Assembly (NCBI RefSeq): GCF_965201005.1
Contig: NZ_OZ241747.1
Coordinates: 1,240,001 to 1,304,000, forward strand
Reading direction: 5' to 3'
Source: Mucilaginibacter_A sp965201005
GTDB taxonomy: Bacteria > Bacteroidota > Bacteroidia > Sphingobacteriales > Sphingobacteriaceae
Length of the DNA: 64,000 nucleotides
The notes under the pieces are model-generated. The model had not been told where the DNA came from. It made no database searches and saw only the letters and a program-made list of their open reading frames with translations. This document shows, in pieces, positions 24,919 to 33,954 of this stretch; the first letter of the stretch is position 1, and each line of letters opens with the position of its first letter. Both the position numbers and the translations under genes were made by a program.

Positions 24919-26763
24919 ATGGCTACAATTTCCATCAACCTCACCACCGGTTCCATCCAGCAGGAAGAAGTTATCGTTGGCATTGATCTCGGCACAACCA
25001 ATTCGCTGGTGGCTTTCATCAACCCAGACAAAAACCCGCAGGTAATAAACGATACCGGCAAGGGCGTTTTGGTGCCTTCGGTGATCCATTTTGGCGAACA
25101 AGGAGAGGTTTCGGTTGGAAATGAAGCCAAAAACTTCTTGATCAGCGATCCGCAGAACACTATTTTTTCGGTAAAACGTTTGCTGGGCCGTTCTTACAAA
25201 GATGTGGCCGGTCATGAGGATTTTTTTTCCTACAAAATTATTGATGACGATACCGAAAGCCTGGTCAAAATAAAGGTTGGCGATGCTTTTTACACGCCGG
25301 TAGAATTGTCGGGCTTGATTTTAAAGGAGCTGAAAGAACGTGCCGAACATGCGATAAAAACACCGGTAAACAAAGCAGTTATCACCGTTCCGGCTTATTT
25401 TAACGATTCGCAGCGCCAAGCCACGCGCGATGCCGGTAAGCTGGCCGGTTTGGATGTGCTGCGGATTGTGAACGAGCCAACGGCCGCAAGTTTGGCGTAC
25501 GGCATCGGCCTCAACCCGGAAGAAACCAAAACCATTGCCGTTTATGATTTGGGCGGAGGCACGTTTGATGTCTCCATCCTGCAGATACAAAACGGCATTT
25601 TTGAGGTTTTGGCCACCAACGGCGATACTTTTTTGGGCGGCGATGATTTTGACCGCCTGATTGTAAACTATTGGATCGAGAAAAACAACCTGCAAAAACA
25701 GCATGGCCTGCCTTACCAGGAATTAAGGTTGAAAGCCGAAGAAGCCAAAAAAGCGTTTGCCCATCAAAGTTTGTTCAATGAGAAAATTGGCGAAATCTGG
25801 TGTACGATTGACCGTAACACGTTTGAAGAATTGATTTTGCCCAAAGTGCAGCAAACCATACAAAGCTGCCGACTTGCGCTGAAAGATGCCGGTTTAGAAG
25901 TGGGCGATATTGATGAAGTGGTAATGGTTGGCGGTTCAACGCGCACGCATTTAGTGAAGAAAATGGTTTCAGAATTTTTTGGCCGCCCGGTACATGATGA
26001 TGTAAATCCTGATGAAGTGGTTGCTTTAGGTGCTGCCATTCAGGCAGATATTCTGGCTGGCAACCGGACGGATATTTTGCTGCTGGACGTTACGCCGCTT
26101 TCCCTTGGCATCGAAACGATGGGCGGTTTGATGGATGTAATCATTCCGCGCAACGCCAAAATCCCGACCAAAGCCGGAAGGCAATATACAACGTCCATTG
26201 ACGGACAAGTGAATATGAAAATTGCAGTTTACCAGGGCGAACGCGATCTCGTAAAAGAAAACCGCAAACTGGCCGAGTTTGACTTGAAAGGAATCCCATC
26301 CATGCCGGCCGGTTTTCCTAAAGTGGACATCAACTTTTTGCTGAATGCCGATGGTATTTTAACAATCCAGGCTGTAGAACAACGCTCTGGCGTGAAACAG
26401 GAAGTGGAAGTAAAACCGGCGTATGGCCTGACAGATGCCGAAGTAGAGCAAATGCTGATGGACAGCATTACCCACGCTCAGGACGACGTGAAGCAACGGA
26501 TGCTGATCGAAGCGCGCACTGAAGGCGAACAAATGGTTTATACCGCCGAACGCTTTGTGCAAAAAAATGTAGCTTATCTGGCGGCAACAGAAATTACAGA
26601 TACATTAAAGTTGGTTGCCGAACTGAAAGCATCGCTAACTTTGGGCGATAAAGATCTGATCCACAAAAACATTGATCTGCTAAACGAGTTTACAAAACCT
26701 TTTGCAGAACGGCTGATGGACCAAGCCATTGGTGTGGCCATGAAAGGCAAAAGTGTAGAGTAA
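24919..26763 (+). CDS. hscA: Fe-S assembly Hsp70 chaperone HscA
   Basis: A 614-residue Hsp70. Nucleotide-binding signatures are VGIDLGTTNSLVAF, VPAYFNDSQRQATRDAGKLAGL, IAVYDLGGGTFDVSILQ and VVMVGGSTRTHLV; the substrate-binding domain begins at DVTPLSLGIETMGGL. The length and the missing acidic DnaK C-terminal tail fit HscA, which with HscB loads Fe-S clusters from IscU. The family split DnaK/HscA is judged from N-terminal sequence, so HscA is likely but not certain. No isc genes are adjacent. Confidence 0.87.
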   Translation: MATISINLTTGSIQQEEVIVGIDLGTTNSLVAFINPDKNPQVINDTGKGVLVPSVIHFGEQGEVSVGNEAKNFLISDPQNTIFSVKRLLGRSYKDVAGHEDFFSYKIIDDDTESLVKIKVGDAFYTPVELSGLILKELKERAEHAIKTPVNKAVITVPAYFNDSQRQATRDAGKLAGLDVLRIVNEPTAASLAYGIGLNPEETKTIAVYDLGGGTFDVSILQIQNGIFEVLATNGDTFLGGDDFDRLIVNYWIEKNNLQKQHGLPYQELRLKAEEAKKAFAHQSLFNEKIGEIWCTIDRNTFEELILPKVQQTIQSCRLALKDAGLEVGDIDEVVMVGGSTRTHLVKKMVSEFFGRPVHDDVNPDEVVALGAAIQADILAGNRTDILLLDVTPLSLGIETMGGLMDVIIPRNAKIPTKAGRQYTTSIDGQVNMKIAVYQGERDLVKENRKLAEFDLKGIPSMPAGFPKVDINFLLNADGILTIQAVEQRSGVKQEVEVKPAYGLTDAEVEQMLMDSITHAQDDVKQRMLIEARTEGEQMVYTAERFVQKNVAYLAATEITDTLKLVAELKASLTLGDKDLIHKNIDLLNEFTKPFAERLMDQAIGVAMKGKSVE

Positions 26764-26766
26764 GCC

Positions 26767-26812
26767 GATGCTGTTTTTATAGCATAAAAAAAGGCACCGA
26801 TTGGTGCCTTTT
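26767..26812. terminator. Terminator with repeat copy between hscA and the convergent gene
   Basis: GATGCTGTTTTTAT (26767-26780), then AAAAGGCACC / GGTGCCTTTT with a 4-base loop and T run (26789-26812). The symmetric A/T ends allow use from both sides. Confidence 0.8.
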
Positions 26813-26836
26813 CACTTTTCAGATTAAACTAAAAAA

Positions 26837-27142
26837 TTATTCTTCGTTCCCGGCCGCTTCACGGATGGCGGCTTGTTCTTTTAAGGTTTCAATGTTGTTG
26901 GAATCGTGGAATTTATCTGTATTTCCGGCAAAATATTCCAAAATATTAGCAATTGCATCTAAATTATCAGAAATGCGTTGGTGCATATCCGGCAAATCTT
27001 TTTCTAAACGTTTGTCGCCAAGGTCAAAATTATCAACTTCTATTTTTCCTAATTTTTGTATGATTGCCTGCTGGCTGTTTTTTAAATCTTCCAGCTCGTT
27101 AACGATTTTTTCCATCGCGGCAAATTTTTTCAGGGTATCCAT
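26837..27142 (-). CDS. Small acidic coiled-coil protein, unknown
   Basis: This 101-residue protein starts with a coiled-coil segment (MEKIVNELEDLKNSQQAIIQKLGKIE) followed by helices (LEKDLPDMHQRISDNLDAIANILEYF). No signal peptide or known domain. I do not recognise it. A repeat copy (minus-strand TTTAAAAGAAGCAC, 27144-27157) ends at the base before the ATG and forms its 5' leader. Confidence 0.6.
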   Translation of the reverse strand: MDTLKKFAAMEKIVNELEDLKNSQQAIIQKLGKIEVDNFDLGDKRLEKDLPDMHQRISDNLDAIANILEYFAGNTDKFHDSNNIETLKEQAAIREAAGNEE

Positions 27143-27143
27143 G

Positions 27144-27168
27144 GTGCTTCTTTTAAAGGGTTAAATTT
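27144..27168 (-). repeat. Dispersed repeat unit in the leader of the coiled-coil gene
   Basis: GTGCTTCTTTTAAAG plus GGTTAAATTT on the plus strand; read on the minus strand it places AAAAGAAGCACC directly before the start codon. Confidence 0.75.
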
Positions 27169-27237
27169 GTGTTTAGTTTGCAGAACGTTGTTAAAGGGAT
27201 AAAGTTTTGTGGTTTTTGGTGTGCCAAGTGAAGATTG

Positions 27238-27310
27238 AGCCGACGACGGGAATCGAACCTGCGACCTACTCATTACGAATGAGTTGCTCTACCAGCTGAG
27301 CTACGTCGGC
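27238..27310 (-). tRNA. tRNA-Thr (anticodon CGT)
   Basis: A 73-nt cloverleaf on the minus strand: acceptor GCCGACG/CGTCGGC, D-arm GCTCAGCTGGTAGAGC, anticodon stem ACTCA/TGAGT with loop TTCGTAA (anticodon CGT, reading ACG), and T-arm GCAGGTTCGATTCCCG. CCA is not encoded. Its first base touches the 48-bp palindrome. Confidence 0.95.
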
Positions 27311-27358
27311 AATTTTGTACCGGTAAAAGAAGCATGCTTCTTTTACCGGTACAAAATT
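27311..27358. repeat. Perfect 48-bp palindrome made of two dispersed repeat units
   Basis: AATTTTGTACC-GGTAAAAGAAGCAT joined at GCATGC to its exact reverse complement. It fills the gap between the cheB-like stop (27373) and the tRNA 5' end (27310). On the minus strand TAATTTTG (27352-27359) fits a -7 box, so the tRNA transcript might start within the palindrome; no perfect -33 is seen. Confidence 0.9.
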
Positions 27359-27372
27359 ATAATTATATCCGG

Positions 27373-28389
27373 TTACTCATATCCTATGCTGTTTGGAGCC
27401 GTTTCCCCCAGCGAAACAAGCAGCGTTTTTAACCTTTCGATATGTGCGGCCATTTCTTCGGCTTTTGCTGTTTTTTCGGCTTCTAAATCAGGATGGTTTA
27501 GCTGATGCTGATGTTTAGCGGTGGTTTGCAGCAAATTTTTTCGTTCTTCCAGCTTACGCAACGATACCCACAACGATTCTTCTAAAGATTCTGATTGTTT
27601 GTCCAGCAATAGTTTTTCTGTATAAACATGGCCCGTAAAGCAGCGGTAGCGGTGCGCTGTATCGTTATTCATTAAAAACAAACTGCCGCCGCAATCCGGG
27701 CAAGTGTAATCGCTGCGCGTACCAATTTTTTTCAGTTCATCAATATCGCTGATCATCTTTTCGGTCAGGGCAGCTTCAATCCTGATGTCTTCCGGAACCT
27801 GCGCGTCCGGGCTGGCTGGTTTTGTACTCATGTCATCCAAAATATAACCAATGTCGGAAATCGGTACTCTGTAATCCACATCTACATGGTTTAAAACACT
27901 GATAGGCATATCTGCAAACTCCGCTTCTTCCGGTTCCTGCACAATGCAAATGCCGCCGCACCTTTTAATGGCCAGCATGCCCGCTGTTCCGTCATCCAGC
28001 AAACCCGTAAGGATAATGCCGATGGTTTTAGCGTTGAATGCAGCTGCTGCCGACCGGAACAAAACATCAATAGACGGCCGCCAGCGGTTTTCGTGCGGAC
28101 CTTTAATCACCCTGATAACCTCTGCAGTTACCAGGGTTTGAAAATCCGGCCTGGCAATATAAACGTGTTTGTTTTTGATGATCTCGCCGTCTTCTGCAAT
28201 TTTGCAGGTAAAAGGGGTTTGTTTTTGCAGGTGATGGACCAAAATGCTTCCGTTAGAGCTGCGGGCCACATGCAGCACTACAAGTATGGTCGCATCCAGA
28301 TCAGGGCGGATATTTTTCAATACACTGCTGATTGCCTGTAAGCCGCCGGCCGAAGCCCCGATAACAATTACGGATTTAAGATCACTCAT
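27373..28389 (-). CDS. CheB-type methylesterase domain protein with zinc-ribbon-like tail
   Basis: A 338-residue protein. The CheB catalytic domain is without a receiver: nucleophile region GASAGG (Ser13), VLHVARSSNGS with the His, and TGLLDDGTAGM with the Asp. After a linker comes DYTCPDCGGSLFLM...YRCFTGH, a Cx2C/Cx3H cluster probably binding zinc, then a coiled segment. No flagellar or gliding-chemotaxis genes are near. It is last in the unit CheB/CheR-PAS, PAS kinase, CheB. Confidence 0.85.
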   Translation of the reverse strand: MSDLKSVIVIGASAGGLQAISSVLKNIRPDLDATILVVLHVARSSNGSILVHHLQKQTPFTCKIAEDGEIIKNKHVYIARPDFQTLVTAEVIRVIKGPHENRWRPSIDVLFRSAAAAFNAKTIGIILTGLLDDGTAGMLAIKRCGGICIVQEPEEAEFADMPISVLNHVDVDYRVPISDIGYILDDMSTKPASPDAQVPEDIRIEAALTEKMISDIDELKKIGTRSDYTCPDCGGSLFLMNNDTAHRYRCFTGHVYTEKLLLDKQSESLEESLWVSLRKLEERKNLLQTTAKHQHQLNHPDLEAEKTAKAEEMAAHIERLKTLLVSLGETAPNSIGYE

Positions 28390-28409
28390 ATTTTACAAAG
28401 AAACAAACT

Positions 28410-29993
28410 TTAAAAATTTTTCAGGCTGATAGAAACTATTGTACCAGCTATTGCCTGCGGCTCTATTTTCAGGCTGCCCTTATATAACCTTAACCTGTTT
28501 TTAATGCTGCTTAAACCAATGCCTTTTGGCACAGTGGCATCTTTTTTAAAACCGGTGCCATTATCAGCAACTGTAAGTACAATAAGTTTGTTTTTTTTAA
28601 CCGCTTCTATGTTGATTTTAGTGGGCGAAGCGTGTTTAATGGCATTGTTCACCAGTTCCTGTATCATCCGGAAAATGTTTAACTGCAACGGAAAATCCTG
28701 GTTTTGGCCAATATTGGTTACCTTGCTGCTGATCGATAAATTTTTGTTAGACAGGCGGACTGCCATATCTTCCAGCGTAGCTGCAAGGCCAAAATCTGCC
28801 AGGATTGAAGGCGTAAGCTCAAAAGAGATATTGCGGATATCTTTGATACTTCTGTTCAGCAGATAGGTAACTTGTTCAAAATCAGCATAATCAGGTGCTT
28901 TTTTTATCTGTTCTATATTTAATTTAATAGCATAAAGCATTTGGGCAATGCCATCGTGTAAAACCTCACTAATCCTTTTCTTCTCCCTTTCTTCGGCCTG
29001 CAGGCCGGCAGCCAAAATCATCTGCTGGTTTTCTTGTTTAATGCGGATGGAATCGAGTTCCAAAATCATCTTCTCGCTAATGTCTGTAAATGTGCCGATC
29101 AGTCGTTTCTTATCATCTTTATATGTAACTACCTGTGCCCTTGCCTGTATATATTTTATGTTTTGATCGGGCATAAGCGCCCTGAAACGAATGGACAGCT
29201 GTTTTTCTGCTACTATGGTATGCCTGATCTGCAGTTCCACATTTTTACGGTCATTTGGGTGGATATGGCGCAGCAGCGTATCGTATTTTTCATCAAAAGC
29301 CAGCAGCTCGATACCATACAGCGAGCAGCAAAACTTATCCAAACAAACTTTACCCGTAATGATATCGATTTCCCAAATGCCTGTTGAAGAGGCACTTAAT
29401 GCTATGTCGAGCTGTGTTTTGGCATCTTTTAACTTTACTTGTGCCTGTTGTTTTTCGGTACAATCGATAACGGTCAAATAATATTGTGCATCGCCGGAAA
29501 CCGGTTGAAGCGCAACGCCCTCAAGCTGTACAATCAGCACTTTTTTGGCGGCCGTTTGCATCCGGATCTGGCAGCTTAAAGATTTAGGTGATAAAAGAAG
29601 CTTATGGAAATAAACGTAAAACTGATCCGAGTCTTCTTTATAAATGTTCAGTAACAAAGGTTTGTGCAGCAATATGTTTTTTTCAACCTCCAGCAATTGC
29701 AAGGCTGCATGGTTTGCTTCCCGCACAACGGCAAATTTATCTAATACAATATACCCAACCGGAGCCAGCTCAAACAGGTTTTCATACTTCATTCGCTGCA
29801 GCTCCAGTTCGGCGGTGGCCAGCTGCAGTTCGTCGTTTTGCATTTCCAGCTCAATGTGGTAAAGCTGTAATTCCTGCAGCATACGCTTTACTTCTGTAAC
29901 CGGCAAATCACTAATGCTGTTTTTATCGGTAGATAATACGTCTTTAGCCTTTTTCCGCAGCAATGCTATCCCTTTTTCTTTACTGTTTTTCAT
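28410..29993 (-). CDS. PAS-domain histidine kinase of the NarX/HisKA_3 type
   Basis: A 527-residue cytoplasmic kinase without transmembrane segments. A coiled N-terminus is followed by two PAS domains (about 68-180 and 195-305; LAPVGYIVLDKFAVVREANHAA marks the first). The HisKA_3 dimerisation segment has His346 in RISEVLHDGIAQML, and an HATPase domain holds the N-box VNNAIKHA and DNGTGFKK. Kinases of this group phosphorylate LuxR-type regulators; none is adjacent. Two repeat copies are inside (29590-29603 encoding KLLLSP; 29914-29927 encoding DKNSIS). Confidence 0.88.
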   Translation of the reverse strand: MKNSKEKGIALLRKKAKDVLSTDKNSISDLPVTEVKRMLQELQLYHIELEMQNDELQLATAELELQRMKYENLFELAPVGYIVLDKFAVVREANHAALQLLEVEKNILLHKPLLLNIYKEDSDQFYVYFHKLLLSPKSLSCQIRMQTAAKKVLIVQLEGVALQPVSGDAQYYLTVIDCTEKQQAQVKLKDAKTQLDIALSASSTGIWEIDIITGKVCLDKFCCSLYGIELLAFDEKYDTLLRHIHPNDRKNVELQIRHTIVAEKQLSIRFRALMPDQNIKYIQARAQVVTYKDDKKRLIGTFTDISEKMILELDSIRIKQENQQMILAAGLQAEEREKKRISEVLHDGIAQMLYAIKLNIEQIKKAPDYADFEQVTYLLNRSIKDIRNISFELTPSILADFGLAATLEDMAVRLSNKNLSISSKVTNIGQNQDFPLQLNIFRMIQELVNNAIKHASPTKINIEAVKKNKLIVLTVADNGTGFKKDATVPKGIGLSSIKNRLRLYKGSLKIEPQAIAGTIVSISLKNF

Positions 29994-30000
29994 AAACTAA

Positions 30001-32970
30001 TCATGACGGGAGGTTTTCAATTACCGCCAAAACCAACAGTGTTTCTTTCGTTTGCCTGTCTATAGACGGAATACTGTTGAAAGAAAACTTCTTATTTCCA
30101 ATCTGCGGAAAATCCTGATCCAGTAAAATCCTGACATCTTCATCTGCCATGTTTTTTATCACTTTATCCAGCCGGTTTGTTTTCCAGTATTCGTGCACCA
30201 ATACTGCAAAAGGCATCCCGTTCAAATCGTGTTCCTTCAAATCAAAATAGTCTGTAAACAAATTATTTGCTTCGATCACCTGTAATTTTCCATCCAGCAA
30301 CAAGGCCGGCTGCTGCATCAGGCTGACCGAAGTTTTTGCATAAGTAATAATGGTGGCCAGTTTGTGCTCCATTATTTTGAGGGAAGTAATATCTGTAAAA
30401 GTAAGCACTACACCGCTTATAAAATTATCTATGGTGCGATAAGGCATAATCCGCAGGTTAAACCAGCTGTTTTTCTGGGTTTTGATTTCAACTTCCCGGG
30501 CAACCAGTGTTTCTATGACATTAAAAATCAACTGATTGATATTAGGCAGATCAAAATTGAGCACAATATCCGTAATAGACCTGCCAATATCCGTAGAAAT
30601 TACATTGAGCAGCGTTTGTATTTTGGGCGTAAAGCGCAGGATTTTCAACTCGTTGTCCAGAAAAATCGTGCCGATTTCGGTGCTGTCGAGCAGGTTTTTC
30701 ATATCATTGTTCAAGTGGGTAAGCTCTTCGGTTTTGGCCTGATACGAAGTATTGATCGTCATCAGTTCCTCGTTTAAAGATTGCATTTCCTCCTTTGTGG
30801 TCAATGATTCTTCATTAGTGCTTTGCAGTTCTTCGTTCATGCTTTGCAGCTCTTCATTGGTAGATTTCAGTTCCTCCAGCGAAGTTTCCATCTGCTCAAT
30901 CGTACTGTTTAACTGCTGTTTGGTATATTCCAGCTCTTTTTCCAAAATTTCTGCAAGCGGGTTGGCCTCCTTGTTTTTTTCTTTGAGTGCTTTTTTTACC
31001 GATGCTTTTTTTACCAGCCCTTTATCTTCCAGGACAATCAAAACCAGGCCGTGCAAAGCGGGCGTGTCCAGCAAAGAAACTTTCAGGTTTACCAGCCGTG
31101 TTTGCTGGTCTTCTTTCACTTTAATATCATTGATGCTGATGTCGTTTTTCTGAATGTGTGCCTGGTAAATTGCATTCCGCAGCACATATTTCAGCTCATC
31201 TTTGATCATCTCATAGATATTGATCACCGCTTCGCCCGAGTTCAGCTCTAAAAACTTTCCGGTTTTGCCGTTGATGTACATGATATTGCCATCTTCATCC
31301 ACCAAAATGGAAACCGGTGTATAATTAGCCAGCAAAAACCTGTTGAAATTATCGGCCATGCTGTTTTTACCCCATGTTTTTAGTTCGGGTTTTTTACTGA
31401 TATTGATCGTTTGTTTAGAAACATTGAACGGGAAATCAATTACTTTCGGTGAGTAAACAGAACCTTCCCGTCGTTCAAAAATCTTCCACTTTGGGTCAAT
31501 CGGCGCAAACATGTCCGTAAAACCACCAATGGTTTCTGCCGGCCCCATTAATAAAATCCCTTTTGGTTTGAGGGAATAATGATAAATCGGGATAATTTTT
31601 TTTTGCAGTTCCGCGTTCAGGTAAATCATTACGTTGCGGCACGACAATAAATCTAAACGGGTAAAAGGAGCGTCTTTAATCAGGTTGTGCTGTGCAAACA
31701 CAATCATCTCACGCAGTTCTTTTTTTATCTGAAATTTCTCATTCCGTTTCACAAAAAAGCGTTCCATCCTGTCTTGTGAAACATCGGCCACAATATTGCT
31801 GTGGTAAATGCCTGCGCGTGCGGTTTCTATCGCTTCTTTATCCAAATCGGTTGCAAAAATCTGTATTTTGGGCACCCGGTTAACCCTTGAATTGCTAAAA
31901 CACTCGATCAGGAGCATGGCAATGGTATAAGCTTCTTCGCCGGTAGAGCAGCCGGCCACCCAAACGCGGACTGGTTCGCTCTCCGTTTTATAACTCAGGA
32001 AATGGTAGAATTTTTCTTTCAACGACTCGAAAGCCTGTGCATCCCTAAAAAACTTGGTTACGCCAATCAGCAATTCATTAAAAAGAACATTAATCTCATG
32101 CGGGTTTTCGCGCAAGTAACTGATGTAGTGGTTATAGTCCGGCAACTGGTGGAAAGCCAGCCGACGATCGATCCGCCGCGTGATCGTATTTTTTTTATAA
32201 TGAGAAAAATCATGACCGGTTTGGCTGCGCAGGATCATCAGGATTTTAAAAATGGAATTACTGTCTTTGATTTCTTTTTTTACAGGTTCTGTCGGGTCTT
32301 CACTCAGTGCCGGATGGTTCATGTACTGGATCAGTTTTACCGGCATTTCCTCCGGGGACAGCACGTAATCAACCAAATTAGTACCGATAGAGGCTTTGGG
32401 CATACTATCAAACTGAGCCGTTTCCGGGTCCTGCACCATGGCCATGCCCAGTTTCTCTTTAATCATCCGCAGGCCGGTTTCCCCATCAGATCCCATCCCC
32501 GAAAAAATGATGGCAACTGCTTTGTTCCATTGGTCTTCCGCCAGGCTTTGCAGAAAATAATCAATCGGCAACCGGAAGCCATGCGCCTTACCGGGCGAAA
32601 ACAGCAGCAATTTGCGGTTATGTATGCCCATATCCTTGTTTGGCGGAATAACGTAAACATGGTCCGGCTGTATCAGCATTCCATCGCGGGCTTCGGCCAC
32701 AGGCATTGGCGAGAAAGTTTGTATCACATCTGTAACGCCGCTGTTGTGGTTCGGGTCAAGGTGCATTACAATTATAAAAGCCATCCCGCTATCGGAAGGC
32801 ATGTTCATAAAAAACTTTTCAAACGATTGAAAAGAACCGGCAGAACCGCCGATGCATATAATCGGGAAAGACTTTGGCTTTTTATTTCTGAGTAAAGTAT
32901 TGTTTTTTTTGACTGTTTTTCGATTGATTTTTACTGTTTCAGGTTCACCTGGCATATCACTTTCCATCAC
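30001..32970 (-). CDS. CheB-CheR-PAS fusion protein
   Basis: A 989-residue protein. Order: CheB methylesterase (about 35-220; GGSAGSFQSF, MHLDPNHNSG, SGMGSDGETGL), CheR methyltransferase (about 240-510; VWVAGCSTGEEAYTIAM for S-adenosylmethionine, SCRNVMIYL), a PAS-like segment with VDEDGNIMYINGKTG, a long coiled coil rich in ELQSxNEE repeats (about 680-760), and one or two further PAS domains. Such fusions occur in non-flagellated bacteria as signalling proteins. It stands 7 bp upstream of the histidine kinase. A repeat copy at 31358-31371 encodes GKNSM. Confidence 0.9.
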   Translation of the reverse strand: MMESDMPGEPETVKINRKTVKKNNTLLRNKKPKSFPIICIGGSAGSFQSFEKFFMNMPSDSGMAFIIVMHLDPNHNSGVTDVIQTFSPMPVAEARDGMLIQPDHVYVIPPNKDMGIHNRKLLLFSPGKAHGFRLPIDYFLQSLAEDQWNKAVAIIFSGMGSDGETGLRMIKEKLGMAMVQDPETAQFDSMPKASIGTNLVDYVLSPEEMPVKLIQYMNHPALSEDPTEPVKKEIKDSNSIFKILMILRSQTGHDFSHYKKNTITRRIDRRLAFHQLPDYNHYISYLRENPHEINVLFNELLIGVTKFFRDAQAFESLKEKFYHFLSYKTESEPVRVWVAGCSTGEEAYTIAMLLIECFSNSRVNRVPKIQIFATDLDKEAIETARAGIYHSNIVADVSQDRMERFFVKRNEKFQIKKELREMIVFAQHNLIKDAPFTRLDLLSCRNVMIYLNAELQKKIIPIYHYSLKPKGILLMGPAETIGGFTDMFAPIDPKWKIFERREGSVYSPKVIDFPFNVSKQTINISKKPELKTWGKNSMADNFNRFLLANYTPVSILVDEDGNIMYINGKTGKFLELNSGEAVINIYEMIKDELKYVLRNAIYQAHIQKNDISINDIKVKEDQQTRLVNLKVSLLDTPALHGLVLIVLEDKGLVKKASVKKALKEKNKEANPLAEILEKELEYTKQQLNSTIEQMETSLEELKSTNEELQSMNEELQSTNEESLTTKEEMQSLNEELMTINTSYQAKTEELTHLNNDMKNLLDSTEIGTIFLDNELKILRFTPKIQTLLNVISTDIGRSITDIVLNFDLPNINQLIFNVIETLVAREVEIKTQKNSWFNLRIMPYRTIDNFISGVVLTFTDITSLKIMEHKLATIITYAKTSVSLMQQPALLLDGKLQVIEANNLFTDYFDLKEHDLNGMPFAVLVHEYWKTNRLDKVIKNMADEDVRILLDQDFPQIGNKKFSFNSIPSIDRQTKETLLVLAVIENLPS

Positions 32971-33349
32971 CGCGTTTTTATAATTTAATTGATAAAATTA
33001 AGATTTATGTTCAGGTATTCTGTTGTTGAAGAGAAACAGATTGTACAATAAGCACAAATAACAATTGGGCAGCCAATAATAGGTATGAATATTCCTGAAA
33101 ATTTTTTAAAATAGCCGGAAAAAATCAGGAGTAGTACGATTCGGATTTATTTTACGGGAGAAGAAATTTTTTGTAACCCTTGCTTATTTTGTTTCGTACA
33201 AAGCAGCAGTTCCCTCTCATTATTTAGGTTTATAATTGGTTAAAGCCTCCTGATCTCCCCGGTTCGGAGGCTTTTTTTCACAACAGAAAATGAAAGCATT
33301 TAAAAGTAGATACATCCGGGGTTTGCACATGCTTCTTTTACCACCTTTT
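32971..33349. other. Intergenic region with an orphan terminator
   Basis: No protein gene is convincing here. The minus strand must hold the promoter of the CheB-CheR gene. On the plus strand an intrinsic terminator at 33244-33274 has no gene in front of it. A repeat copy lies at 33329-33342. Confidence 0.5.
33244..33274 (+). terminator. Orphan intrinsic terminator
   Basis: AAGCCTCC and GGAGGCTT with a loop of about 13 bases, then a T run, oriented to end a plus-strand transcript although no plus-strand gene precedes it. It may close a small RNA. Confidence 0.65.
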
Positions 33350-33360
33350 TTAGGTGAGTT
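33329..33360 (-). repeat. Dispersed repeat copy at the end of the LOG-family gene
   Basis: ATGCTTCTTTTACC, followed by CACCTTTTTTAGGTG, itself a small stem with T-rich loop across the stop codon. Confidence 0.75.
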
Positions 33361-33934
33361 TTTGATTTTTAAACCAAACTTCATCCGGCAAGGCTTTGAA
33401 ATTGTGCATCGCAGCAAGTAGTTCTTTCGGGTTTGTGCTGTTTAACAGCAGGTTGCGATTAGTGGGTTTTAAAAACTGCTGCTGTACCATTACGTCCATC
33501 TGTTTCAGCAAAAAATCATAAAAACCACCAATATTTAATATCCCGATTGGTTTATGATGTAAGCCCAATTGCAGCCAGGTCAGTGTTTCAAAAAGTTCTT
33601 CCAGCGTGCCAAAACCGCCGGGCAGCGTGATGATGCCATCGCACAGATCGTTCATCATTTGCTTGCGCTGGTGCATGTTTTCTACCACGTGCATTTCGGT
33701 CAAACCGTTGTGCCCGACTTCTTTGTCCATCAAAAATCCAGGAATTACGCCAATGGCTTTGCCGCCGCGGCTCAAAATGGCATCCGCCATCAAGCCCATC
33801 ACGCCAACTTTTCCGCCGCCAAAAACCAATGAAATATTTTGCTCAACCATCAACTCCGCCAACTGGTCAACGGCCAATGCCAGGTTTTCATCTCCGTTAA
33901 AGTTTGATCCGCAGAAAATACAGATTGCATTCAT
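33350..33934 (-). CDS. LOG-family (TIGR00730) Rossmann-fold protein
   Basis: A 194-residue protein with FCGSNFNG at the start, VFGGGKVGVMGLMADAIL, and the defining ITLPGGFGTLEELFETLTW (PGGxGTxxE). Plant and bacterial LOG proteins release cytokinin bases or ribose 5-phosphate from nucleotide monophosphates; the old label lysine decarboxylase is not justified. Full length for the family. Confidence 0.9.
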   Translation of the reverse strand: MNAICIFCGSNFNGDENLALAVDQLAELMVEQNISLVFGGGKVGVMGLMADAILSRGGKAIGVIPGFLMDKEVGHNGLTEMHVVENMHQRKQMMNDLCDGIITLPGGFGTLEELFETLTWLQLGLHHKPIGILNIGGFYDFLLKQMDVMVQQQFLKPTNRNLLLNSTNPKELLAAMHNFKALPDEVWFKNQKLT

Positions 33935-33954
33935 GTAAAAAATATTTTGTTTAA

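Noticed and set aside
30999..31020. GATGCTTTTTTTACC in the CheB-CheR gene
   Set aside because: Lys-rich coding (VKKASVKK) explains the T run; the core centre is wrong.
32002..32895. 297-residue plus-strand frame inside the CheB-CheR-PAS gene
   Set aside because: Antisense shadow of conserved CheB/CheR coding sequence; composition (rich in Arg, Gln, His, Phe) is typical of shadow frames.
33220..33417. 65-residue minus-strand frame over the terminator region
   Set aside because: It runs through a terminator hairpin and overlaps the end of the LOG-family gene in another frame; low-complexity composition.
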